DNA of 46,720 nucleotides from an uncultured bacterium (GTDB lineage Bacteria > Verrucomicrobiota > Lentisphaeria > Victivallales > Victivallaceae): the NCBI GenBank assembly GCA_949297015.1, contig CASFRF010000061.1, positions 1-46,720 of the forward strand. Direction: 5' to 3'. Under the pieces are notes generated by a model. The model made no database searches. It worked only from the letters and a program-made list of their open reading frames with translations, and was not told the origin of the DNA. Positions within the stretch are counted from its first letter, which is position 1. Each line of letters opens with the position of its first letter. Below are positions 1 to 6,593 of this stretch, piece after piece. A program made the translations under genes and the position numbers.

Positions 1-439
1 GTTTTAATATATCACACTCCGGAAGCTTTGCAAGGTGCCGAACGGCTTTTTTGCAAACTTTTTTCAGAGAGCCCACCGCGTTGAGCGGGGAAGTGCGCTC
101 CGGTTCGGGGGCGCAAGGTTCAAATATACTTCCACTCGGCCTTTTGTCAAGCCCAAATTCACGCTTTTTCCCAACTTTTTACAGAAATTCCCCACTATCG
201 TCGCCGGGATCGATACGGCAGCAGTGATTGCCGCAAGAGACAGATACCCGGGCAGTTTTCCCATACATTCGGTTCGGGCAAACTTGTTCCGGATCAGGCT
301 TCAGAACGTTATTTTTCAAATTCCGGATTTGAAATTCACCTTTGCAAAATCAGCATTCTTCCTTGTTTTTTCCGCCAACCGGACTATTTTTCACTTCTGT
401 AAACAATTACATCTTAATCTTTAAAAGAGAAGAGACGAA
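1..439. other. AT-richer intergenic region upstream of the alpha-galactosidase-like gene
   Basis: No convincing gene is seen here. Short open frames exist on both strands, but they lack a ribosome binding site, have no recognisable protein and differ in composition from the GC-rich genes around them. The left end holds a minus-strand promoter that fires out of the window. The right end, just before 440, has a purine-rich AAGAGAAGAGA that can serve as ribosome binding site for the plus-strand gene. A weak plus-strand promoter (TTGTTT at 363-368, TATTTT at 385-390) is possible. Confidence 0.6.
6..33 (-). promoter_or_regulatory. Predicted promoter reading out of the left edge
   Basis: On the minus strand, -35 TTGCAA (28-33) and -10 TATATT (6-11) are 16 bp apart, preceded by TG at the extended -10 position. 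It implies a minus-strand gene to the left of the window, divergent from the gene at 440. It is almost identical to the V-ATPase promoter at 36761-36788. Confidence 0.55.
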
Positions 440-2008
440 ATGCTGAATATGATCGACCTGAATCCGGATCACGCCGTGGTTTTTACGGAAACGGAAAAGC
501 TGGAGTTCCCCCACCCTCTCGAAAAAAACCGGCACGGAGAGGTGGAACTGCAGCTGCGGGAGGGGGGCGGCTTACAGGTTCGGATTACAGCGATGGAGTC
601 GCCGATTCGTTTTGTCGCCATCCGCTGGCGTCGCGAAATTGCGGAGTCGAGCCGGGTTCTGCTTGACGCCTGGGAGCGGACTTATGGCGATGTTGGCTGG
701 AAATCGATGGATCCGGCCAAGTTGCTGCCCTGGTACTTTCTGCTGCATGACGGGGAAACCACCTGGTGTTATGGGGTAAAAGTCCGGCCGGCGGCCTTTG
801 CCGCATGGAGTGTTGATCCTCAGGGGATTACACTCTGGCTGGATCTGCGCTGCGGGACGCAGGGGGTTGTTCTGCGGGGTCGGCTTCTGGAAATCGCGAC
901 CATCCTCGGGGCGGAGGGATTCGGCAATGCCTGGGAAACCGCACAGGAATTCTGTCGGCAGATGTGCACGGATCCGCTGCTGCCGCCCGCTCCGGTCTAC
1001 GGGGGGAACAACTGGTATTATGCGTACGGCAAATCATCGACCGGGGAAATTCTGGAGGACTGCAAACTTATCGCGGAGTTGAGTCGGGGTATTCCGAATC
1101 GTCCATTTATGGTCATTGACGGCGGATGGGACGCCTCCGGCGGGAATTTCGGTCCCTGGGACGGCGGGAATGAGAGGTTTCCCAACATGCCGACCATGGC
1201 GGCGAAAATGCGGGAGACGGGGGTAAGACCAGGGATCTGGTTCCGACCGCTGCGCAACCATGCGGACGCCATACCGGAATCCTGGCGAAGCATGAGGGAT
1301 CCGGAATATCTGGATCCCTCCGTTTCCGGGGTGCTGGAATGGGTTGCGCGGGATGTCCGTCGTTTTGTCGAGTGGGGATTTGAGTTGATTAAACATGATT
1401 TCAGCACTTACGACATCTTCGGGCGGTGGGGGTTTGAAATGGAGGCTTTTCCGGGACAGGGTCAATGGGCGTTCCGGGACCGGTCGCGGACTTCGGCGGA
1501 AATCATTCTCTCGTTTTACCATAAGATTCGGGAAGCTGCGGGTGAGATGCTGATTCTGGGGTGCAATACCATTGGGCACCTGGGGGCGGGCCTGATGCAT
1601 CTTTCCCGGATTGGGGACGATACCAGCGGTCGGAATTGGGAGCGGACGCGGAAGATGGGCGTAAATACGCTGGCATTCAGGCTGCCGCAGCATCGTGCTT
1701 TTTTTGATATTGATGCGGATTGTCTGGGGGTGACCGGGGCATTTCCATGGGAACTGAACTGTCAGTGGGCGAGGCTGCTCGCAGGAAGTGGCACGCCACT
1801 GTTCGTTTCGTTGAAGCCCGGGGTGCTGGATGAAGGGGGCAAGCAGGAATTACGGAAATTCTTTCAGCAGGCGGCGCAACAGAAAAGTCGGGCGATTCCA
1901 TTGGATTGGTTTCAGACGGTTTGTCCGGAGAGCTGGGAGCTGGATGGAGAAGTCGTTCATTTCAACTGGTATACCCCGGAATGTTATGATGCGGATTTCC
2001 TGCGATAA
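440..2008 (+). CDS. Alpha-galactosidase-like glycoside hydrolase (clan GH-D, GH36-like)
   Basis: A 522-residue protein probably cleaving terminal alpha-linked galactose from oligosaccharides. An N-terminal beta-rich part (about 1-190) is followed by the (beta/alpha)8 barrel. Barrel landmarks are FMVIDGGWD, the VRPGIWFRPL strand, LIKHDFS with Asp320 as likely nucleophile, and RIGDDTSGR with Asp393 or Asp394 as likely acid/base. No signal peptide is seen, so it is probably cytoplasmic. The start follows an AAGAGA-type ribosome binding site; a second ATG three codons in is possible. It is shorter than classical GH36 enzymes of about 700 residues and its third positions look less GC-biased than in neighbouring genes, which might indicate transfer. 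It is a single gene, followed by the repeat block. The family is fairly secure; substrate is inferred. Confidence 0.75.
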   Translation: MLNMIDLNPDHAVVFTETEKLEFPHPLEKNRHGEVELQLREGGGLQVRITAMESPIRFVAIRWRREIAESSRVLLDAWERTYGDVGWKSMDPAKLLPWYFLLHDGETTWCYGVKVRPAAFAAWSVDPQGITLWLDLRCGTQGVVLRGRLLEIATILGAEGFGNAWETAQEFCRQMCTDPLLPPAPVYGGNNWYYAYGKSSTGEILEDCKLIAELSRGIPNRPFMVIDGGWDASGGNFGPWDGGNERFPNMPTMAAKMRETGVRPGIWFRPLRNHADAIPESWRSMRDPEYLDPSVSGVLEWVARDVRRFVEWGFELIKHDFSTYDIFGRWGFEMEAFPGQGQWAFRDRSRTSAEIILSFYHKIREAAGEMLILGCNTIGHLGAGLMHLSRIGDDTSGRNWERTRKMGVNTLAFRLPQHRAFFDIDADCLGVTGAFPWELNCQWARLLAGSGTPLFVSLKPGVLDEGGKQELRKFFQQAAQQKSRAIPLDWFQTVCPESWELDGEVVHFNWYTPECYDADFLR

Positions 2009-2070
2009 TCGCCGGGTGATACCAGGCGCAAGACAGGTGTGACATTCCTTCAGGCCCCCATAGTACTTTG

Positions 2071-2386
2071 GTTTTCACAGGGAACCGGGGGCATCCGGGG
2101 GGGTATCCCCCCAAAAGTACCCCGCTTTTCTTTGCTTACTTTCTTTTCTCGGGGAACCGGGGGGCATCCGGGGGGGTATCCCCCCAAAAGTACCCCACTT
2201 TTCTTTGCTTACTTTCTTTTCACGGGGAACCGGGGGGCGTCCGGGGGGTATCCCCCCAAAAAGTACCCCGCTTTTCTTTGCTTACTTTCTTTTCTCGGGG
2301 AACCGGGGGGCGTCCGGGGGGTATCCCCCCAAAAGTACCCCGCTTTTCTTTGCTTACTTTCTTTTCTCGGGGAAAAGAAAGTAAGC
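2071..2386. repeat. Tandem repeat block, 4 units of about 73 bp, ending in a perfect inverted repeat
   Basis: Units begin with GGAACCGGGG at about 2081, 2153, 2226 and 2299 (spacing 72, 73, 73). Each contains a G-rich part, a GGGGGGTATCCCCCC palindrome, and a core reading CGCTTTTCTTTGCTTAC followed by TTTCTTTTC. The last unit closes with a 15-bp perfect inverted repeat: arm GCTTACTTTCTTTTC (2352-2366), loop TCGGG, arm 2372-2386. The same core and inverted repeat recur near 36940-36982. On the minus strand the block is open and fused to the AraC gene. Nothing else is seen in 2009-2070. Confidence 0.9.
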
Positions 2387-3119
2387 GGTAGGAGGAGGGG
2401 GAGAGGCCCAAATGTTTGCGGAAGAGGCGGGAGAAGTAGTAGGCGTTGTTCAGGCCGACGCGGCGGGCGACTTCGGCGATGGGGAGGGCGGTCATATTCA
2501 GCAGTTCGCAGGCGGCTTCGAGGCGGCGGCGGATGAGGTAAGCGAGGGGGGATTCGCCGGTTTGGCGGCGGAACAAATAGCGCAGGTGGTCGGGGGTGAG
2601 CTGCCAATCGGCGGCGAGGAGGGAGAGGTTCAGATTTTCGTCGAAGCGGGAATCGAGGATTTCGCGCAGTTGCCGGACGCGGTCTTCGGGGGCGGGGGGA
2701 GCGGCGGAACGGAGGAGGCGGCCCAGTTCCAGGGCGAGCAGACCGGCGAGGAGGTCGAGGCGTTGCTGGCGGAAGAACTCCGGTGGTGAGGACAGTTCAT
2801 TCCGGAGCAAGCGGGCGGCGGCGAGGAGGGAGGGATCGGCTTCCACCGGGGGGGTGGAGAGTTGTTCGGCGCCGCAACCGGCGATTCCGACGCAGAGTTG
2901 GAGGCCCGGGGAATCGGCTTGGTCGCGATGTTCGTGACCGGGGGGGCAGGCGGCGACCATACCGGGGTGGTAGCGGGATTCGCCGTGGCGGTCGGCCAGT
3001 TTTCCGAAGCCTTGGAGGTAGATGACGATTTCGGTGCAGGGGTGGCTGTGTTTCCGGCCGCTGGCGATAGAGATGCCGGTTTTGATTTCGGTAGCGAAGA
3101 AGCATTTGGTTGCGGTCAT
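2220..3119 (-). CDS. AraC-family transcriptional regulator with repeat-derived C-terminal extension
   Basis: A 299-residue regulator. The N-terminal half is cupin-like (HSHPCTEIVIYLQG), a sugar-sensing arrangement. The C-terminal half holds two helix-turn-helix motifs, with IAEVARRVGLNNAYYFSRLF and the family-typical end GLSPSSYR near residue 245. The gene would normally stop there, but the frame runs on 54 residues into the tandem repeats, adding REKKVSKEKRGTF twice, and stops at 2220-2222 only because one repeat copy has a base change. The chosen ATG is at 3119; an upstream in-frame extension exists but aligns poorly with the family. It is divergent from the MDR dehydrogenase and Gfo/Idh genes, which it probably controls. 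Whether the tail is made or tolerated is unknown. Confidence 0.8.
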   Translation of the reverse strand: MTATKCFFATEIKTGISIASGRKHSHPCTEIVIYLQGFGKLADRHGESRYHPGMVAACPPGHEHRDQADSPGLQLCVGIAGCGAEQLSTPPVEADPSLLAAARLLRNELSSPPEFFRQQRLDLLAGLLALELGRLLRSAAPPAPEDRVRQLREILDSRFDENLNLSLLAADWQLTPDHLRYLFRRQTGESPLAYLIRRRLEAACELLNMTALPIAEVARRVGLNNAYYFSRLFRKHLGLSPSSYRLLSFPREKKVSKEKRGTFGGIPPGRPPVPREKKVSKEKRGTFWGDTPRTPPGSP

Positions 3120-3162
3120 GGCAAATCTCTGAAAAGTACAAAGACTTTTCCTTTTTTGTGCA

Positions 3163-3191
3163 TTTACGCTCTTTGTTTTTCCATTTATAAT
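3163..3191 (+). promoter_or_regulatory. Predicted promoter of the MDR/Gfo-Idh operon
   Basis: -35 TTTACG (3163-3168), 17 bp, -10 TATAAT (3186-3191). The start would lie near 3198, giving a leader of about 45 nt before the ATG at 3243 with its AAAGGA ribosome binding site. Its -10 overlaps the -10 of the opposing AraC promoter. Confidence 0.55.
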
Positions 3192-3217
3192 ATAATACAG
3201 GGGCAGAAACTTGCCAA
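3189..3217 (-). promoter_or_regulatory. Predicted promoter of the AraC gene, overlapping the divergent promoter
   Basis: On the minus strand, -35 TTGGCA (3212-3217), 17 bp, -10 TATATT (3189-3194). It shares the TTATAATATAA segment with the plus-strand promoter, so polymerase probably cannot occupy both at once. Confidence 0.5.
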
Positions 3218-3242
3218 CTTCCAAAAAGAGAAAGGATTGGAA

Positions 3243-4295
3243 ATGAGCGAGAAGACCAAGGCCATCGTATTTGAGGCGATCAATCAGGTAAAGGTGCAGG
3301 AGATCGAGTTATCCGCCTGCGGACCGGATGAGATTGTGGTGGACACCATTTACACGTTTGTCTCGCCGGGGACGGAGTTGCGGGTGCTGGGCGGGCACTA
3401 TTCGCGGCCGGAGGATTTTCCGCTGGTGCCGGGGTATTCGGTGGTGGGCCGGGTGGTAAAGGTCGGCGAGAAGGTCAAGGGTTACCGGGTGGGGGATCTG
3501 ATTTCCGGGCGCAATCCGAAATCGCTGCCGGGGATCAAGGCGATGTGGGGGGGGCAGTGTGCGCGGCACGTCTATCTGACCACGGGTGAGGATCGTCCGG
3601 TGCTGCTGCCGGCGGGGGCGGAACCGCTGGACTATGTGATTGCGGAGGTTTCGGCGATCAGTCTGCGGGGGGTTCAGGCGGCGGCGCCGAAGGCGGGAGA
3701 GACGGCGGTGGTGATCGGCCAGGGGCTGATCGGTTCGTTCGCTTCGGAGTGGCTGCTGGACGCGGGGTGTCGGGTGATCGTCTGCGACCTGGAGGAGAGC
3801 CGGCTGGAGCGGGCGCTGGAACGGGGCGTGGCGTATGCGGTGAATCTCAAGGAGGATGGCGCGCTGGAGCGGTTGAACACCATCACCAACGGCGGGGCCG
3901 ACATTGTGATCGAGTCTTCGGGGAGCAGCGCGGGGGCGCTGACCGCCTACAAACTGGTGCGCAAGAAGCCGCAGGCCTACGGCAAGGACTACAAGGTTGA
4001 GCCGATCAACTTCTACCACTGCGACTGGCCGCGGCTGGTGATGCAGGCGAACTACATCGAGAACATCTCGATCAACCCGTTCAGCTTCATGCCGGGCGAG
4101 GGGGTGACCATTCTGGCGCCGAAGGACCGCGGGGTGGAGGATCGTCAGAAGGCGGTGGAGGCGATTCGCAGCGGGCACATTTCGTCGCACGACTTCATCG
4201 ATGCGGTGATGCCGTACACCGAGGCGCCGAAGGGGTACGAGGGGCTGCTCAGCAAGAAGTATCTGTCGGTGATCTTCAAGTGGCAGGAGGCGTAA
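3243..4295 (+). CDS. Medium-chain dehydrogenase/reductase (zinc-less type)
   Basis: A 350-residue NAD(P)-dependent dehydrogenase of the MDR (alcohol dehydrogenase-like) superfamily. The GroES-like N-terminal domain includes TFVSPGTELRVLGG and PGYSVVGRVVKVGEKV. The Rossmann domain starts near residue 155 with AVVIGQGLIGS, and the acidic residue in VIVCDLEESR suggests NAD rather than NADP. The usual catalytic-zinc cysteine and GHE motif are not seen, as in the BchC-like/threonine dehydrogenase-like side of the family. An open frame extends upstream to 2862, but the ATG at 3243 has a good AAAGGA site and matches the family start. It ends 4 bp before the Gfo/Idh gene, so the two are co-transcribed and likely oxidise the same sugar or polyol. 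Confidence 0.8.
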   Translation: MSEKTKAIVFEAINQVKVQEIELSACGPDEIVVDTIYTFVSPGTELRVLGGHYSRPEDFPLVPGYSVVGRVVKVGEKVKGYRVGDLISGRNPKSLPGIKAMWGGQCARHVYLTTGEDRPVLLPAGAEPLDYVIAEVSAISLRGVQAAAPKAGETAVVIGQGLIGSFASEWLLDAGCRVIVCDLEESRLERALERGVAYAVNLKEDGALERLNTITNGGADIVIESSGSSAGALTAYKLVRKKPQAYGKDYKVEPINFYHCDWPRLVMQANYIENISINPFSFMPGEGVTILAPKDRGVEDRQKAVEAIRSGHISSHDFIDAVMPYTEAPKGYEGLLSKKYLSVIFKWQEA

Positions 4296-4299
4296 AATC

Positions 4300-5340
4300 A
4301 TGGCAGAAGTGTTGAAGGCGGCGGTGATCGGCCTGGGGCCGAATACGGCGGGCAAGGGAGGAGCGCACTCGTTCTCCTACTGTCACGGCTGGGCCTACAC
4401 GGCGACGCCGGGTTTTGAGCTGGTGGCCGGGTGCAGCCGCAATGAGCAGAATGTGGCGGACTACTGCGCGGAGTTTCCGGGCTGCCGGGGGTATCGCGAT
4501 TACCGCGAGATGCTGGCGGCGGAGAAGCCGGACATCGTCAGCGTGCTGGCCTATGTCGGGGACCGCGAGGAGATGACCATGGCGGCGCTGGCGGCGGGGG
4601 CGCGGGCGGTCTGGATCGAGAAACCGTTCGCGCTGACGCTGCGGGCCGCGCGCCGGATGATGGCGGCGGCGGAACGGAGCGGCGCCCGGCTGTTCGTCAA
4701 CCATCAGCGGCGTTACGGGAAACCGTTCGAGTGGTTCCGCGAGGCGGCGGGGAAGATCGGCGAGGTGCTGAGCGTGGACATTGTCCAGCCCGGTCCCAAT
4801 CTGATGGATTTCGGTCCGCATCTGATCGATGCGGCGCTGTTTGCGCTGGGTCCGGAGCGGAAACTCAAGTCGATGTTTGCGGCGATCGACTGGTCGGGGC
4901 CGGAGAATCTGTGGCATCAGGTGCGGTTTGAAAACCAGTATCTGGGCAGTGCGCACTTTGAGGACGGGACCCGGATTACGATCGAAGCCGGGCGCGACAT
5001 TCCGGGCAAACTGCCGATTCTGCGGCTCAACGGGACGCTCGGGTTCGCCGAACTGCACCTGAGTCCGCAGGCCGATGCGCAGAGCGTCTTCCGCGCCCGG
5101 CTGGCGGGCGCGGCGGGAGTGAGCTCGGGGGCGACCACCGAACACTTCCACCACAGCGAGGACCCGGCGCTCTACATGAAGCGCGCGGCGGCCGACATCT
5201 ACCGGGCGATCACCACCGGCAGCCGGACCCGGATCGAGCCGGAAGAGGCGTATCGCGGGTTGGAGATTCTGCTCGGCGGGTATGAATCGGCGCGGTTGCA
5301 GCAGGTGCTCAAGGCGCCGATCAAGCAGCAGTTCAGCTGA
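4300..5340 (+). CDS. Gfo/Idh/MocA-family oxidoreductase
   Basis: A 346-residue NAD(P)-dependent sugar or inositol oxidoreductase. The N-terminal Rossmann domain has AAVIGLGPNTAGKGG, with an insertion compared with the usual GxGxxG loop, then VWIEKPFALTL containing the conserved catalytic-region EKP near residue 108. The C-terminal alpha/beta domain has VNHQRRYG and DFGPHLIDAALF, where His is the expected proton relay. No signal peptide is present. It follows the MDR gene by 4 bp. The pair with a divergent AraC regulator suggests a dedicated catabolic step for one sugar derivative, but the substrate cannot be read from the sequence. Confidence 0.85.
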   Translation: MAEVLKAAVIGLGPNTAGKGGAHSFSYCHGWAYTATPGFELVAGCSRNEQNVADYCAEFPGCRGYRDYREMLAAEKPDIVSVLAYVGDREEMTMAALAAGARAVWIEKPFALTLRAARRMMAAAERSGARLFVNHQRRYGKPFEWFREAAGKIGEVLSVDIVQPGPNLMDFGPHLIDAALFALGPERKLKSMFAAIDWSGPENLWHQVRFENQYLGSAHFEDGTRITIEAGRDIPGKLPILRLNGTLGFAELHLSPQADAQSVFRARLAGAAGVSSGATTEHFHHSEDPALYMKRAAADIYRAITTGSRTRIEPEEAYRGLEILLGGYESARLQQVLKAPIKQQFS

Positions 5341-5367
5341 TTCTCCCGGACGGGGAGAAGACTTCGC

Positions 5368-5399
5368 GGGTCGCGGCGGTCGCAAGGTCGCCGCGGCCC
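5368..5399. terminator. Hairpin between convergent genes
   Basis: GGGTCGCGGCG (5368-5378) pairs with CGCCGCGGCCC (5389-5399) over 11 positions with one wobble. It is followed on the plus strand by a short CTTTC. A smaller TTCTCC/GGAGAA hairpin lies just before it at 5341-5359. It sits between the Gfo/Idh stop and the convergent GT4 stop. Confidence 0.5.
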
Positions 5400-5402
5400 C
5401 TT

Positions 5403-6593
5403 TCAATTCCGGGGCCGGGAGGAGGCGGCGAGCAGTTCCCGGTACTCACGTTCGAGTATATCCGCCATGCGCTGATGGCTGAACTGAACCTTGACCAGTT
5501 CCCGCCCCTGTTGTCCGAGCTGTTCGGCCAGCGCCGGATCGTCCAGCAAAAGGCGCGAGACGCGCAGCACCTCCGGGACGGATTCCGGTTCGACGCAGTA
5601 GCCGGTGCGGCCGTCGAACAACACCTCGGGGGTGCCGTCGAGCCGGAACCCGACCGCCGGTTTGCCCGCGGCCAGCGCCTGCACCACCGAACGGGGCAGC
5701 CCCTCGCGCAACGACAGGTGCCAGAGCAGATCCATCAGCGCCAGATAGCGGTGGACCTCGGCCGGCGGGACCAGTCCGGCGAAGTGAAAACGATCGGAGC
5801 AGCCGGCGGCCATGATCCGGCGCTTGAGTTCCCCGGTCAACGGACCGTCGCCGACCAGGAGGAAGTGGAGCCGGGGATAGGTCCGGACCAGCTCAAACGC
5901 GGCCGGGAGCACAAATTCGTACCCCTTCAGCGGAAAGAGCCGGGCCACGGTGCCGATCACCTGCGCCTCCGGGGGGAGTCCGAGCGAGGCGGCCAGCTCC
6001 GGTTCGGGCCGGGCGGTGAGGAAACTGTCGATCTCCATGCCGCTGTAGACGACCCGGTATTTTTCGCGCGGGGCGATGTGCGCGGCCACGCATTGATCGA
6101 TCATCGCCTGAGCCACCGAGAAGATCCGGTGACAATGGCGGGCGGCGTACCATTCGGCCAACCGGTAGATCCAGTTTCGATACCACGCTTCGTAGGGGTG
6201 AAAAGCCTGTCCGTGAACGGTATGGACCACCGCCGGGACGCCGGCTTTCCAGGCGGCCAGCCGCCCCACTACACCGGCTTTGGAGCTGTGGGTGTGGACG
6301 ACGTCGAATTTCCGCTCCGAGAACAACCGTCGCAATTTCCGGTAGGCCTGAACATCCTCCCACGGGGAGAGTTCACGGACCAGTTCCGGCAGTTCGATGA
6401 GCTCAAACGGCGGCAGTTCGGCGTTTTTCAGCAGCTCGCCCTCCGGGCCCGGCGAGGGGCCGGTGACCAGCGTGACCCGATGCCCCCGGCGGACATGGTC
6501 GGCGATGGTGAACAACGTGTTCTCCTGCGCTCCGCCGACGATCATCCGGGTGATCACATGGCAGATGCGCAACGGGGATTCAGCGAAATTCAT
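5403..6593 (-). CDS. GT4-family (GT-B fold) glycosyltransferase
   Basis: A 396-residue cytoplasmic or membrane-associated enzyme that moves a sugar from a nucleotide donor to an envelope glycan or lipid. The N-terminal acceptor domain starts ICHVITRMIVGGAQEN and carries VVHTHSSKAGVVGRLAA. The C-terminal donor domain has VIGTVARLFPLKGYE, FLLVGDGPL and SLREGLPRSVVQALAAGKP. In the last motif the second Glu of the family's EX7E pattern is Gln. The start overlaps the end of comEC by 14 bp, and it is the last gene of the KAS-lipA-comEC operon. Acceptor and donor are unknown. Confidence 0.85.
   Translation of the reverse strand: MNFAESPLRICHVITRMIVGGAQENTLFTIADHVRRGHRVTLVTGPSPGPEGELLKNAELPPFELIELPELVRELSPWEDVQAYRKLRRLFSERKFDVVHTHSSKAGVVGRLAAWKAGVPAVVHTVHGQAFHPYEAWYRNWIYRLAEWYAARHCHRIFSVAQAMIDQCVAAHIAPREKYRVVYSGMEIDSFLTARPEPELAASLGLPPEAQVIGTVARLFPLKGYEFVLPAAFELVRTYPRLHFLLVGDGPLTGELKRRIMAAGCSDRFHFAGLVPPAEVHRYLALMDLLWHLSLREGLPRSVVQALAAGKPAVGFRLDGTPEVLFDGRTGYCVEPESVPEVLRVSRLLLDDPALAEQLGQQGRELVKVQFSHQRMADILEREYRELLAASSRPRN

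Noticed and set aside
35..424. 129-codon open frame at the left end
   Set aside because: No ribosome binding site, no known domain, Phe-rich from AT-rich DNA, and it covers a predicted promoter region.
2081..2386. CRISPR array
   Set aside because: Units are contiguous and nearly identical along their length with no unique spacers, and no cas genes are near.
2352..2386. Inverted repeat as a classical intrinsic terminator
   Set aside because: The stem is AT-rich and neither strand has a T-tract after it; the same structure appears at another locus as part of a repeat element.
2039..2607. Open frames across the tandem repeat
   Set aside because: They only reflect the repeat period being nearly a multiple of three or antisense AraC; repetitive G/P-rich products without a start signal.
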